A stretch of DNA of 64,000 bases from Enterobacteriaceae bacterium RIT691 (GTDB taxonomy: Bacteria; Pseudomonadota; Gammaproteobacteria; Enterobacterales; Enterobacteriaceae). Below, in pieces: positions 29,432-39,158 of this stretch (position 1 is its first letter; every line of letters starts with the position of its first letter). Under the pieces are notes generated by a model, which saw only the letters and a list, made by a program, of their open reading frames with translations, had not been told where the DNA came from and did no database searches. The translations under genes and the position numbers were made by a program. The stretch spans positions 186,001 to 250,000 of the forward strand of contig WJYM01000001.1 in assembly GCA_009668205.1 (NCBI GenBank), read 5' to 3'.

Positions 29432-30448
29432 ATGAAATTTGGCGTATTGTCTTTGTGCTCGCTGGCGATGATGAGTTCCTCGCTGCTGCTTTCATCCCTG
29501 GCACAGGCGGCCGACAGCAGCGAAGGCATCGTGGTGTATAACGCGCAGCATGAAAACCTGGTTCAGTCGTGGGTCGATGGCTTCACCAAAGAAACCGGGA
29601 TTAAAGTGACACTGCGTAACGGCGGCGACAGCGAGCTGGGCAACCAGCTGGTGCAGGAAGGCAGCGCCTCCCCGGCGGACGTGTTCCTGACCGAAAACTC
29701 CCCGGCGATGGTGCTGGTCGATAACGCCAAATTGTTTGCGCCGCTGGATGCCGCAACGCTTGCTCAGGTTGCTCCGGCTTACCGTCCTGAACACGGCCGT
29801 TGGATTGGCATTGCCGCCCGCAGCACCGTGTTTGTCTATAATCCGGCGAAGCTGTCTGAAGCGCAGCTCCCGCACTCGCTGATGGATTTGGCCAAACCTG
29901 AGTGGAAAGGCCGCTGGGCCGCGTCCCCATCCGGCGCGGATTTCCAGGCTATCGTCAGCGCCGTTCTGGCCCTGAAAGGCGAGAAAGCGACGCTGGAATG
30001 GCTGAAAGCGATGAAAACCAACTTCGTGGCCTATAAAGGCAACAGCACGGTGATGAAAGCAGTCAACGCAGGCCAGATCGATGGCGGCATCATTTATCAC
30101 TATTACCGCTTTGTTGACCAGGCGAAGACTGGCGAAAACAGCAAAAACACCAAACTCTACTACTTTAAACATCAGGATCCAGGTGCGTTCGTCAGCATTT
30201 CCGGCGGCGGCGTGCTGGCATCCAGCAAACACCAGCAGCAGGCTCAGGCCTTCATCAAGTGGGTAACCGGCAAAGCGGGCCAGGAATCGCTGCGCACCAA
30301 CGACGCGTTTGAATATGCGGTGGGTGTAAACGCGGCGTCCAACCCGAAACTGGTTCCTCTTAAGGATTTGGATGCGCCTAAGGTTGAAGCCTCTTCGCTT
30401 AACAGCAAAAAGGTGATTGACCTGATGACGCAGGCTGGTCTGCTCTGA
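29432..30448 (+). CDS. fbpA: Ferric iron-binding periplasmic protein (FbpA/SfuA type)
   Basis: 338 residues with a Sec signal (ending LAQA-AD). Class of bacterial transferrin-like proteins: YNAQHENL near the mature N-terminus supplies a His ligand and IIYHYYRFVDQ the paired tyrosines for Fe3+. It passes iron to the FbpB permease. First gene of an apparent three-gene operon behind a Fur box. Naming follows Neisseria fbp / Serratia sfu. Confidence 0.9.
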   Translation: MKFGVLSLCSLAMMSSSLLLSSLAQAADSSEGIVVYNAQHENLVQSWVDGFTKETGIKVTLRNGGDSELGNQLVQEGSASPADVFLTENSPAMVLVDNAKLFAPLDAATLAQVAPAYRPEHGRWIGIAARSTVFVYNPAKLSEAQLPHSLMDLAKPEWKGRWAASPSGADFQAIVSAVLALKGEKATLEWLKAMKTNFVAYKGNSTVMKAVNAGQIDGGIIYHYYRFVDQAKTGENSKNTKLYYFKHQDPGAFVSISGGGVLASSKHQQQAQAFIKWVTGKAGQESLRTNDAFEYAVGVNAASNPKLVPLKDLDAPKVEASSLNSKKVIDLMTQAGLL

Positions 30449-30473
30449 TTGAAACGAATGTGGTGAGTGCTTA

Positions 30474-32048
30474 ATGTCCGTTGTGAATGTTAGCGAGAAA
30501 TCTCTCGCCCTGCGCCCGGTGTCTCAGCATCGCCCCGCGCCAGTAATGGTATTGCTGGCTGGGCTGGTTTCGCTGTTGGCGCTGATCCCGCCTGCCTTTG
30601 TGATTTACATTGGCTTTGACACCGGCTGGGAAACCGTTAAAGCACTCATCTTTCGCCCGCGTGTTGCTGAGCTACTCAGCAACACGCTGCTGTTAGTGCT
30701 GGTCACCGTCCCCCTTAGCGTTATTGTCGGCGTGCTGCTCGCCTGGCTCACCGAAAGAACGACGCTTGCGGGCAGACGGCTCTGGTCGATACTGGCGGTG
30801 GCGCCGCTCGCCATTCCGGCGTTCGTGCAAAGCTATGCCTGGGTCAGCGCCGTGCCCTCGATTCACGGTTTGAGCGCTGGCGTGTTTTTGTCAGTCCTTG
30901 CCTATTATCCCTTTATTTATCTGCCCGTTGCGGCCGTGCTGCGCCGTCTGGATCCGACCCTGGAAGACGTTGCGGCCTCTTTAGGCACACCGCCGCTGCG
31001 TGTCTTTTACCGTGTGATTTTGCCGCAACTGCGCCTGCCCGTTTGGGGCGGTGCGCTGTTGGTGGCGCTGCATCTGCTGGCCGAATACGGGCTGTATGCG
31101 ATGATCCGCTTCGACACTTTTACCACCGCCATCTACGACCAGTTCCAGTCAACGTTTAGCGGCCCGGCGGCCAATATGCTGGCCGGCGTGCTGGCGTTGT
31201 GCTGTCTGGCCATTCTGACGCTTGAAGGTACGACGAGGGGGAAAGCACGCTATGCGCGCGTCGGGGCCGGTGCGCCTCGTGAGCAAAAACGCTGGCGGCT
31301 TAACGCGCTTCTTCAGGGCCTCGGACAAACGTTCGCCTTCGCCGTTACCCTGTTGGCCCTGGTGGTGCCGCTGGCAGTGCTTTGTCGCTGGCTGTGGCTC
31401 GGCGGCATAGAAAACTGGAATCAGGCCAATCTGTGGATGTCGCTCCAACAGACCCTGGTGCTCGCCGCCAGCGGTGCGGTGTTAACGCTGCTGGCCGGTG
31501 TGCCGATTGCGTGGCTGTCGGTTCGCCATCCTCGTCCGCTGTTCCGGGTGCTGGAGAGCTGCAATTACTTCACCAGCTCGCTGCCTGGCATTGTGGTAGC
31601 GCTGGCGCTGGTCACCGTAACCATTCATTACGCACGCCCGATTTACCAGACTGAAATCACGCTGTTCCTGGCTTACCTGCTGATGTTCGCCCCACGTGCG
31701 CTGGTTAACCTGCGTGCGGGGATTGCTCAGGCCCCGATCGAGCTGGAAAACGTGGCTCGCAGCTTAGGGAAAACGCCGTCTGTTGCGTTGTGGAGCGTCA
31801 CGCTGCGCCTTGCCGCGCCCGGTGCCGCCGCCGGAGCCGCGCTGGTGTTCCTTGGGATCTGCAATGAATTAACCGCCACGCTGCTGCTCTCGCCACTCGG
31901 CACCCGTACGCTGTCAACCGGGTTCTGGGCGCTGACCAGTGAAATTGATTATGTCGCTGCAGCGCCTTACGCCCTGCTAATGATCCTTATCTCGCTGCCG
32001 CTCACCGGCATTCTCTACGTACAGTCACAGAAACTCGCAGGATTGTAA
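30474..32048 (+). CDS. fbpB: Ferric iron ABC transporter permease (FbpB/SfuB type)
   Basis: 524 residues, about twelve membrane helices in two fused permease halves, each with a coupling loop ([19 protein letters not shown] near 165 and [16 protein letters not shown] near 435). It forms the whole channel for iron. It starts 25 bases after fbpA and ends one base before fbpC. Confidence 0.9.
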   Translation: MSVVNVSEKSLALRPVSQHRPAPVMVLLAGLVSLLALIPPAFVIYIGFDTGWETVKALIFRPRVAELLSNTLLLVLVTVPLSVIVGVLLAWLTERTTLAGRRLWSILAVAPLAIPAFVQSYAWVSAVPSIHGLSAGVFLSVLAYYPFIYLPVAAVLRRLDPTLEDVAASLGTPPLRVFYRVILPQLRLPVWGGALLVALHLLAEYGLYAMIRFDTFTTAIYDQFQSTFSGPAANMLAGVLALCCLAILTLEGTTRGKARYARVGAGAPREQKRWRLNALLQGLGQTFAFAVTLLALVVPLAVLCRWLWLGGIENWNQANLWMSLQQTLVLAASGAVLTLLAGVPIAWLSVRHPRPLFRVLESCNYFTSSLPGIVVALALVTVTIHYARPIYQTEITLFLAYLLMFAPRALVNLRAGIAQAPIELENVARSLGKTPSVALWSVTLRLAAPGAAAGAALVFLGICNELTATLLLSPLGTRTLSTGFWALTSEIDYVAAAPYALLMILISLPLTGILYVQSQKLAGL

Positions 32049-32049
32049 G

Positions 32050-33075
32050 ATGATTGAGCTGTCGAATATTTCGAAGACATTTGGCCAGACCACCGTGCTG
32101 GATGACATCAGCCTGAAGGTAAAATCCGCCAGCCGAACGGCGATTGTCGGGCCGTCCGGCTCGGGAAAAACCACGCTGCTGCGCATTCTTGCCGGTTTCG
32201 ACACCCCGGATGCCGGGCAGATCACGCTGCGCGATAGGGTGCTGTTTGACCAGAACACCTTTATTCCTGCTCATGAGCGTGGCATCGGTTTTGTGCCGCA
32301 GGAAGGCGCGCTGTTCCCACATATGAAGGTCGGCGACAACATCGCTTACGGCCTGAAAGGGTCGAAAGAAGAGAACCGTCGGCACGTGGCGGAGCTGATG
32401 GAGCTGGTGTCGCTCGATACCCGTTTGGCCTCGCACTGGCCGCATGAGATTTCCGGTGGGCAACAGCAGCGCGTTGCGCTGGCCCGCGCACTGGCACAAA
32501 AACCGGCATTGATGCTGCTGGATGAACCGTTCTCCGCGCTGGATACCGGCCTTCGCGCCGCCACGCGCAAAGCCACGGCCGATTTACTGGAGCAGGCTGG
32601 CGTCGCCTCCATTCTGGTCACACACGATCAGCAGGAAGCGTTATCGTTCGCCAGTCAAATTGCGGTGATCCGCAATGGCCGTTTTACCCAGGTGGGCTCG
32701 CCGGGAGAGGTTTATTCCCGGCCTGTGGACGAAGAAACCGCCCTCTTCCTTGGCGACGCGCTGATTTTCCCCGCACAGGTGAGCGGCGGCGTAGCGCGTT
32801 GCTGCCTGGGCAATATTCCGGTGAGCAACCCTGAGCACACCGGCGAGCGGCGCATTATGCTGCGTCCGGAACAAATCATGATGACGACGGCCCACCAACA
32901 GCCGCTCGCGATGATCAGCGAGGTCGATTTTACCGGGCATCTGTCGACGCTGACGTTAACGTCCCCCGCCTGGCCTACCGCGTTGCAGGTCAAAACACTC
33001 AGCCAGCAGCACTGGCAGAAAGGCACCTCGGTCAGCGTCACCGTCACCGGCCACGCCTGCGTTTTAGCCGCCTGA
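32050..33075 (+). CDS. fbpC: Ferric iron ABC transporter ATPase (FbpC/SfuC type)
   Basis: 341 residues. Walker A GPSGSGKTT, signature SGGQQQRVALARAL, Walker B LMLLDEPFSALD and H-loop LVTHDQQEAL, followed by a C-terminal OB-type regulatory domain (about 235-341). It energises FbpAB. Tight spacing (one base after fbpB) shows cotranscription. Confidence 0.92.
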   Translation: MIELSNISKTFGQTTVLDDISLKVKSASRTAIVGPSGSGKTTLLRILAGFDTPDAGQITLRDRVLFDQNTFIPAHERGIGFVPQEGALFPHMKVGDNIAYGLKGSKEENRRHVAELMELVSLDTRLASHWPHEISGGQQQRVALARALAQKPALMLLDEPFSALDTGLRAATRKATADLLEQAGVASILVTHDQQEALSFASQIAVIRNGRFTQVGSPGEVYSRPVDEETALFLGDALIFPAQVSGGVARCCLGNIPVSNPEHTGERRIMLRPEQIMMTTAHQQPLAMISEVDFTGHLSTLTLTSPAWPTALQVKTLSQQHWQKGTSVSVTVTGHACVLAA

Positions 33076-33648
33076 TAAACGTATTACAGCAGCAGCCTAC
33101 TTTTCGGCATCAAGGGCTGCTACGCTTAAGTCCCTGCGAAGCGTAAGTTCATACACGACACAGGGCACATCGTAATGCTGCTCATTTCCCTTGTAAGTCA
33201 TGCCTGACGGTTTTATCACCCGTTTATTTATTCGCCACGCTATTTAATCCGCATGACGTTTTGTCGTAAACAACGTCTCAGTTTGTTATTTGCCCCTTCG
33301 TTAACCTGCATAAATCACCCAGGAATATTCTTATTTAAACGCGAATAAATAAAACCCTACTCCATTCAATTTCATTCGAAATACACCAGGTAAATTATTT
33401 GTTATTTCAGATCTGACCCGATGCGCGGTTTTATACAAACTCCGTACGCTGTCACTTAAATACTGGCGACACATTCAAACAAATAACTAACAAATTTTGT
33501 CGCGCATTTTAGAAATTGTTTTAAATCATAATGTTAATTCAGATTTTTACACTCCCCGCACCCTCTTTTTGCGCCATAAAAAAGCCAATATGATTCAACT
33601 CATCAGACCTGTCTTCTTTAATGTAATCACTCTGCTTAATGAGGTTTC
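33076..33648. other. 573-base AT-rich gene-free region
   Basis: No frame or RNA that I can support. AT content rises sharply from 33230 to 33650. A stem near 33080-33125 pairs CAGCAGCC with GGCTGCT, possibly ending fbpC transcription. The region probably contains the promoter for the small genes that follow. Confidence 0.4.
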
Positions 33649-33651
33649 ATG

Positions 33652-34068
33652 ATGAAAATAAAATACCACTCTCTCGCCGCCCTGGTGATGACCGCAGGCT
33701 TCTTCTCGCAGCCAGCCAGTGCGATCAGCGATGCCTACCGCGCACAGCTTGAACGTTCAGGCTGCACGCAGGTCAGCGAAGCCAACGGCACCTGCAACGT
33801 GTCACAGCATCATTCCCGCTATGACGACGATGACACCTCTCAGGCCAGCCAGCGCAGCACAGAAGCCGATCCGCGCGCGGCCAGGGAGGTCGCTCACGAT
33901 CTTGAGCATCACCTTCGTGGTCATTACCAGGGTCAGGCCGTTGACTATATGCAGGCCAACGACTGGCAACCGATGAATGAGGAACAGTCTCGTTGGTCAA
34001 AAGCCGGGTTTATTGCCGATTTTGCAATGAACAACAGCGGTCAAATTATGAAAGTCAAAGTGCATTAA
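33652..34068 (+). CDS. Small exported protein of unknown function
   Basis: 138 residues from the second of two adjacent ATGs; GAGG lies about 7 bases before it. Sec signal peptide (MKIKYHSLAALVMTAGF..QPASA-IS). The mature part has two cysteines (C-x9-C near 38 and 48), an acidic patch YDDDDTS and a C-terminal region (WSKAGFIADFAMNNSGQIMKVKVH in part) that suggests a small beta domain. Not recognised. First of three consecutive short genes for envelope proteins. Confidence 0.65.
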   Translation: MKIKYHSLAALVMTAGFFSQPASAISDAYRAQLERSGCTQVSEANGTCNVSQHHSRYDDDDTSQASQRSTEADPRAAREVAHDLEHHLRGHYQGQAVDYMQANDWQPMNEEQSRWSKAGFIADFAMNNSGQIMKVKVH

Positions 34069-34091
34069 TCAAAAAATAACGGGAGTGCATA

Positions 34092-34346
34092 ATGCAAACC
34101 ACCGCGCTTAAAAAGAAACGCACCTGGGTCGGGAAAATATGCCTGACGCTGTTTGTTCTGTTTTGTCTCGATGCCGTTTATAGCGCCGGAAAAATCGCCC
34201 TCATGTTTTATTCGACCCATCCTGACCCGGATGTCGCGCAAGGGGTTTATACCGGCGAAATTATTGGCAGTTTTCTGGTCGCCATCGCCTTTCTGATCGT
34301 GGGTTTGCCGCTGGGCTATTTGACGTGGCGGACACGCGCAAAGTAA
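34092..34346 (+). CDS. 84-aa membrane protein of unknown function
   Basis: 84 residues: a basic start (MQTTALKKKRTW), a first helix near 14-38, a periplasmic loop STHPDPDVAQGVY and a second helix near 53-76. A GGGAG ribosome site precedes the ATG, 24 bases after the previous gene. Not recognised. Confidence 0.65.
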   Translation: MQTTALKKKRTWVGKICLTLFVLFCLDAVYSAGKIALMFYSTHPDPDVAQGVYTGEIIGSFLVAIAFLIVGLPLGYLTWRTRAK

Positions 34347-34395
34347 CGCTCTGCGTATAAAAATAACGACGAAAACAAACAGGGTTATAAAAATA

Positions 34396-34680
34396 ATGAT
34401 GAAGCAAAACTTACTGCTAACCGTGGTCATCAGCAGCCTGTTGTCCGGCTGTGCAATGGATAATATGTCGACCACCCAGAAAGCACTGCTGGCCGGTTCT
34501 GCGGCAGCGGCCATTGGTGGCATTGCCTACGGGGTGCATCAAAAGCACGAAGCGGACAAAGAAAAACATAAGCACGATCAACACGATCAGCGTGACAGTG
34601 ACGATAGCTACGTTCACCATTCGCACTACCACCACAGATCTTGTTACGACGGTGACGATCGCTGGCAGTGCGAGGACTAA
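34396..34680 (+). CDS. His/Asp-rich lipoprotein of unknown function
   Basis: 94 residues. Lipobox LLSG-C places the acylated cysteine at residue 19. After a glycine-alanine hydrophobic stretch (AGSAAAAIGGIAYGV) comes a very polar tail with many His, Lys and Asp (HKHDQHDQRDSDDS, YVHHSHYHHRS) and a C-x8-C pair. A tail like that may bind divalent metal, but this is inference. Last of three small envelope genes. Confidence 0.65.
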   Translation: MMKQNLLLTVVISSLLSGCAMDNMSTTQKALLAGSAAAAIGGIAYGVHQKHEADKEKHKHDQHDQRDSDDSYVHHSHYHHRSCYDGDDRWQCED

Positions 34681-34691
34681 ACGCTCTCCGC

Positions 34692-34716
34692 CCGGCAGGC
34701 GCTTAGCGCTTGCCGG
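34692..34716. repeat. REP-like palindrome before yeaK
   Basis: CCGGCAGGCGC / GCGCTTGCCGG, 51 bases upstream of yeaK and just after the lipoprotein gene; may also stop transcription. Confidence 0.55.
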
Positions 34717-34767
34717 ACCAGACACATCGCACTATGCTGACTGCCTGTTTTTATTCCCGGAGTCACC

Positions 34768-35265
34768 ATGTCTGATATCTCCTCCCGCAATGTCCACCAG
34801 CATTTATTGGATGTCCTCAACGCTCAACAGGCCCATTTTCGCGTGATGGAGCATGAAGCCATTGGCAAATGTGAAGCGGTGTCTGAAATTCGTGGTACCG
34901 CGCTCGGCCAGGGAGCCAAAGCGCTGGTCTGCAAAGTGAAAGGTAATGGGGTTAAACAGCACGTGCTGGCGATTCTGGCCGCCGATCAGCAGGCGGATCT
35001 CTCCCAGTTGGCCGCACACCTGGGCGGACTGAAAGCCTCCCTGGCAAGCCCGGCAGAAGTCGACGAGCTGACCGCGTGCGTGTTTGGCGCTATCCCTCCG
35101 TTCAGCTTCCACCCCTCGCTGAAGCTGATTGCCGATCCCCTGCTGTTTGAACGCTTTGATGAAATTGCTTTCAATGCGGGTTTGCTGGAAAAATCGATCA
35201 TTATGAATACCCAGGATTATCTGCGCATCGCGCAGCCGGAGCTGGTCAGCTTCCGCAAGTCCTGA
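34768..35265 (+). CDS. yeaK: YeaK, aminoacyl-tRNA deacylase (YbaK/ProX family)
   Basis: 165 residues. Stand-alone editing domain: KCEAVSEIRGT, GQGAKALVCKVKGNG with the family lysine, and the FGAIPPFSFHPSL loop. It clears mischarged tRNA; the E. coli orthologue is reported to act on seryl-tRNA. Very close to E. coli YeaK along its length. Confidence 0.92.
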   Translation: MSDISSRNVHQHLLDVLNAQQAHFRVMEHEAIGKCEAVSEIRGTALGQGAKALVCKVKGNGVKQHVLAILAADQQADLSQLAAHLGGLKASLASPAEVDELTACVFGAIPPFSFHPSLKLIADPLLFERFDEIAFNAGLLEKSIIMNTQDYLRIAQPELVSFRKS

Positions 35266-35287
35266 GCACCACGGCTGACCGGAAGGA

Positions 35288-35392
35288 TCAGCTGTGCTTT
35301 TCCAGATAGCGTACCGAAGCCAACAGAATGATGGCCGCCAGCATAAATACGGCACAGATAATGGCGGCTTCCAGCAGATCTGTCTCGTTCAT
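35288..35392 (-). CDS. yoaI: YoaI-like 34-aa membrane peptide
   Basis: 34 codons: MNETDLLEAAI, one transmembrane helix (about 9-26), and a basic end RYLEKHS. GAGGGG precedes the ATG at a good distance. E. coli has the 34-aa membrane peptide YoaI immediately after yeaK; the length, position and topology agree although the sequence differs. Convergent with yeaK (22-base gap). Confidence 0.7.
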   Translation of the reverse strand: MNETDLLEAAIICAVFMLAAIILLASVRYLEKHS

Positions 35393-35536
35393 GGCAATCC
35401 CCTCTAACCAGCCCATCTTATTGGTTTACCCCTCGCAGATGACAGCGCAATGACAGCGCCAGTCCGTTATTTTGCTGTTAACGCATTTTAGCAAGAAAAT
35501 ACCCTTTCTTATATAAAGGTCTTTCCTGCTGTAAAT

Positions 35537-35550
35537 TGTTACCGGTATCA
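35537..35550. promoter_or_regulatory. Candidate LacI-family operator upstream of the glycoside operon
   Basis: TGTTACCGGTATCA is a near-perfect 14-bp palindrome with the central CG typical of LacI/GntR-repressor (LacI family) sites. A second palindrome AACCATGGTT lies at 35614-35623. Both are within 135 bases of the symporter start. No regulator gene is adjacent. Confidence 0.45.
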
Positions 35551-35669
35551 CGAAAAAGATTTTCCGTAAATCCATTGCCAGATCTCGTAATTGTTAAGCC
35601 CTCTTCTGTAGTCAACCATGGTTATCCGTTCCCCTCAAAGATGAACCTGACACAGGCAAGGTAAATTCC

Positions 35670-37001
35670 ATGACCGACAAGATCGCGGTGAAAGAAAAAA
35701 TCAGTTATGGGTTAGGTGATATGGCCAGCCATATTGGGCTGGATAATGTGATTATCTTTCTGACCTTTTATTATACCGATGTGGTGGGCTTACCGGCGGC
35801 GTTCGTTGGCACGATGTTTTTGCTGGCACGCACCGCTGACGCCATTATCGACCCCGCGATGGGCTATCTCGCCGATCGTACCCGCTCGCGCTGGGGAAAA
35901 TTCCGCCCATGGATGCTGTGGCTGGCCCTGCCGTTTGGTGCCAGCTGTTTACTGACTTACGCCGTGCCGGAATCGCTGGATCTGCACGGTAAAATGATCT
36001 TCGCCACCCTCAGCTATACGGTGATGATGCTGATGTATACCGCCATCAACATCCCCTATTGCTCAATGGGTGCGGTTATGACGCCGGACAACGACGCGCG
36101 CATCTCCCTGCAATCCTACCGTTTCTTCCTTGCCACGCTGGGGGGTGCACTTTCCACCTTCTTTATGATGCCCCTGGCGGAATTTTTGGGCGGCGCGGAT
36201 AAACTGCTGGGCTACCGTTGGGCGATGGCCATTATGGCCAGCGTTGCCGTGGTCATGTTCTGGATATGTTTTGCCAATACCCGTGAACGTATTAATGCCC
36301 CCGCCACGCACAATAACTACCTTGCCGAACTGCGTGATTTAGTTCGTAACGATCAATGGCGGGTGGTGGCCGTGCTGGTCTTAACCAATATTGGTTTCGG
36401 CGTCGTTCGTTTAGGCGCGATGATGTATTTCGTGACCTATTACCTGGGCAACGCCAGTTATTTCATGTGGATGCTCGGCGCCCATATTCTGGGTAAAGCG
36501 GCGGGCAGCGTACTGGCTAAACGATTAACGCAAAATTACAGCAAAGTGCAGATGTTTGGTTATTGTTCGGTACTCGCCGGTATCCTTAGCATTGCTCTGT
36601 TCTTCTCGCCTAAATATGTTTTCGTGCTGGTACCGATGACCTTTGTTATCTCCACGTTCTACCAGGCCACCACCACCCTGATGTGGGTCATGATGGCGGA
36701 CGTTGTGGACTACGGCGAATGGAAACAAGGTAAACGGATGGATGGGGTTATCTTCTCTACTTTCTTAGCCGTCCTGAAACTCGGCATGGCATTAAGCGGG
36801 GCCATTGTGGGCTGGAGCCTCGGCCTGAGCGGCTATGTGGCCAATGCGCCTCACCAGAACGCCAGCGCCATGTACTGCATTATCGCCCTTTTCACCGTCA
36901 TCCCGGGTCTGTTGTCACTCGGCGCCTTCGCGACCCTGCGCTGGTACAAACTCGACGACAGCACCATGAAATCCATTCATCTCGCGAAAGCCAGCGTTTA
37001 A
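35670..37001 (+). CDS. yicJ: GPH-family glycoside:cation symporter (YicJ-like)
   Basis: 443 residues, twelve membrane helices. Family markers are YGLGDMASHIGLDNV at the N-terminus and RTADAIIDPAMGYLADRTRSRWGKFRPW after helix 2. Imports a glycoside or xyloside with Na+ or H+. Followed 13 bases later by a GH31 glycosidase, the same pairing as E. coli yicJ-yicI, but located between yoaI and yeaL rather than at the E. coli yic locus. The symbol is by similarity of the pair. Confidence 0.75.
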   Translation: MTDKIAVKEKISYGLGDMASHIGLDNVIIFLTFYYTDVVGLPAAFVGTMFLLARTADAIIDPAMGYLADRTRSRWGKFRPWMLWLALPFGASCLLTYAVPESLDLHGKMIFATLSYTVMMLMYTAINIPYCSMGAVMTPDNDARISLQSYRFFLATLGGALSTFFMMPLAEFLGGADKLLGYRWAMAIMASVAVVMFWICFANTRERINAPATHNNYLAELRDLVRNDQWRVVAVLVLTNIGFGVVRLGAMMYFVTYYLGNASYFMWMLGAHILGKAAGSVLAKRLTQNYSKVQMFGYCSVLAGILSIALFFSPKYVFVLVPMTFVISTFYQATTTLMWVMMADVVDYGEWKQGKRMDGVIFSTFLAVLKLGMALSGAIVGWSLGLSGYVANAPHQNASAMYCIIALFTVIPGLLSLGAFATLRWYKLDDSTMKSIHLAKASV

Positions 37002-37014
37002 CAGGATCCTTTTT

Positions 37015-39051
37015 ATGAGCGAACTTATTCAGCATTCCAATAGCATCGAATGGCGTTTTGAGCGTCAGATCTTACGCATCGAGCCATGGGGAGCGCACAG
37101 CTTCCGCGTTCGGGCGACCTGCTCGCCGGCCTTTGATGCCTCACTGCAGGCGCTATTACCCGCCGATACTCAGCAGGCAGACATCACCCCACAGGCGGAG
37201 AGCCTGACTATCCGCAATGGCAACATCACCGCGGTGCTCAACCTGAAAGGCCAGCTCGCCTTCTATAACCAGCGCGGTGAGCTGCTGCTGGAGGAGATGT
37301 GGCGTCAGCGCTCGACGGTGGGGATCGGTGCCAGTGAAAAGAGTCAGGACAAATATGTCAGCGCACTGAAGCTGGATGGCCGGGAATTTAAACCGCTCGC
37401 TGGTGGCAAATATCAGCTGACCGTGCGCTTTGAATCACGCCCTGATGAGCGCATTTACGGGATGGGTCAGTACCAGCAACCGTGGTTAGATCTCAAGGGT
37501 TGCACGCTGGAGCTGGCTCAGCGTAACTCCCAGGCCAGCGTTCCGTTTATGCAATCCAGCCTCGGCTATGGTCTGCTGTGGAATAACCCGGCGATCGGGG
37601 AAGCCAGTTTTGCCAAAAATCAGACCGAGTGGCGGGCCCGCGTCACCGGAGAGATGGATTACTGGATAACCGCTGCCGACAGCATTGCGGAGGTAACGCG
37701 CCAGTATGTGAAAGCCACGGGTTTACCGCCCCAGGCCCCCGATTTCCTCAGCGGGTTGTGGCAATGCAAACTGCGCTATCGCAACCAACAAGAAGTGTTA
37801 GACGTGGCACGCGAATACCGTCGCCGTCACCTGCCGCTGTCGGTGATGGTGATCGATTTCTTCCACTGGCCCAACCAGGGTACCTGGTGCTTTGATCCGA
37901 CAGATTGGCCCGATCCGAAAGCGATGGTCGATGAACTCGCGGAATTGGGCATCGAACTGATGGTCTCCGTCTGGCCCACCGTGGAAGCACGTAGCCCACT
38001 CTATCCGCAGATGAAGGCCAAAGGCTGGCTGGTCAGCAGCGAGCGCGGCGTGCAGGTCAATCTCGATTTCATGGGCAACACCACCTTCTTTGATGCCACT
38101 CATCCGCAGGCGCGTGAGTTTGTCTGGGAGACAGTAAAGAAAAACTATTACGATATCGGTATTAAGCTGTTCTGGTTGGACGAGGCCGAACCCGAGTATC
38201 GCGCCTATGATTTTGACAACTACCGTTATCACGCCGGACCTGTCCTGGAAGTCGGTAACCGCTATCCACGCGATTTCGCCCAGGGCTTCTATGATGGGCT
38301 GCAGGCCTGCGGCGAGCGGGATATTGTCAATCTGGTGCGCTGCTCGTGGGCGGGAAGTCAACGTTACGGTGTACTGGCCTGGTCTGGCGACGTCCACTCT
38401 TCGTTCCACGCGTTCCGCAATCAGCTGGCGGCTGGCCTGAATATGGGCCTTGCCGGTATTCCGTGGTGGACCACCGATATTGGGGGATTCCAGGGCGGCA
38501 ATATTCACGATCCTGAATTTCATGAGCTGCTCATCCGCTGGTTCCAGTGGGCGGTCTTCTGCCCGGTGCTGCGCATGCACGGCTACCGTGAACCACAAAT
38601 TCAGCCGGCAGAACGCTACCGCGACGGGATCCCGCAGTGCAACAGCGGTTCCCCTAATGAATTGTGGAGCTATGGCGAGGCCAACTTTACCATCATGCAA
38701 CACTGGTTAACGGTGCGCGAAAAGCTGCGCCCTTACATCGACTCGCTGTATGACAATGCCCACCAGCAGGGCGATCCGCTGATGCGTCCGCTGTTCTGGC
38801 ACTACCCGCAGGAGCCACAGAGCTGGGAAATTGAAGATCAGTACCTGTTTGGTGAGGATCTGCTGGTGGCACCGGTGCTGCACGCGGGACAGCGCGAGCG
38901 CGAGGTGTGGCTTCCGGCGGGAAGCCAATGGATTGCCCTTAACGGCGAACACTATCAGGGCGGGCAGAAAATCCGTGTAGCCGCGGCGCTGGAGACCATT
39001 CCGGTCTTCATCCGTGCAGGCAGCCCATTGGTCGCCACGCTGCTGCAATGA
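37015..39051 (+). CDS. GH31 family glycoside hydrolase (alpha-xylosidase or alpha-glucosidase type)
   Basis: 678 residues, about 95 shorter than E. coli YicI. N-terminal beta-sandwich, then a TIM barrel with the GH31 nucleophile motif IKLFWLDEAEPEY (near 390), the substrate-site VMVIDFFHWP (near 280) and the acid/base SGDVHSSF (near 460). Cytoplasmic (no signal), acting on what the upstream symporter brings in. Substrate cannot be read from sequence; alpha-xyloside is a guess from the YicI pairing. Confidence 0.85.
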   Translation: MSELIQHSNSIEWRFERQILRIEPWGAHSFRVRATCSPAFDASLQALLPADTQQADITPQAESLTIRNGNITAVLNLKGQLAFYNQRGELLLEEMWRQRSTVGIGASEKSQDKYVSALKLDGREFKPLAGGKYQLTVRFESRPDERIYGMGQYQQPWLDLKGCTLELAQRNSQASVPFMQSSLGYGLLWNNPAIGEASFAKNQTEWRARVTGEMDYWITAADSIAEVTRQYVKATGLPPQAPDFLSGLWQCKLRYRNQQEVLDVAREYRRRHLPLSVMVIDFFHWPNQGTWCFDPTDWPDPKAMVDELAELGIELMVSVWPTVEARSPLYPQMKAKGWLVSSERGVQVNLDFMGNTTFFDATHPQAREFVWETVKKNYYDIGIKLFWLDEAEPEYRAYDFDNYRYHAGPVLEVGNRYPRDFAQGFYDGLQACGERDIVNLVRCSWAGSQRYGVLAWSGDVHSSFHAFRNQLAAGLNMGLAGIPWWTTDIGGFQGGNIHDPEFHELLIRWFQWAVFCPVLRMHGYREPQIQPAERYRDGIPQCNSGSPNELWSYGEANFTIMQHWLTVREKLRPYIDSLYDNAHQQGDPLMRPLFWHYPQEPQSWEIEDQYLFGEDLLVAPVLHAGQREREVWLPAGSQWIALNGEHYQGGQKIRVAAALETIPVFIRAGSPLVATLLQ

Positions 39052-39082
39052 TCCCGCCGAAGTCGTGAAGGTATTTCATGAT

Positions 39083-39134
39083 AAAAGCCTGTTTACTCTC
39101 GTATTTACGCGTAAAGTAAGCAGGCTTACTTTTT
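39083..39134 (+). terminator. Terminator of the glycosidase operon
   Basis: Arms AAGCCTGTTTACT and AGTAAGCAGGCTT (one mismatch) around a 20-base loop, then ACTTTTTAT. Confidence 0.8.
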
Positions 39135-39158
39135 ATGACTTCTGGCAAGGATACCCTC

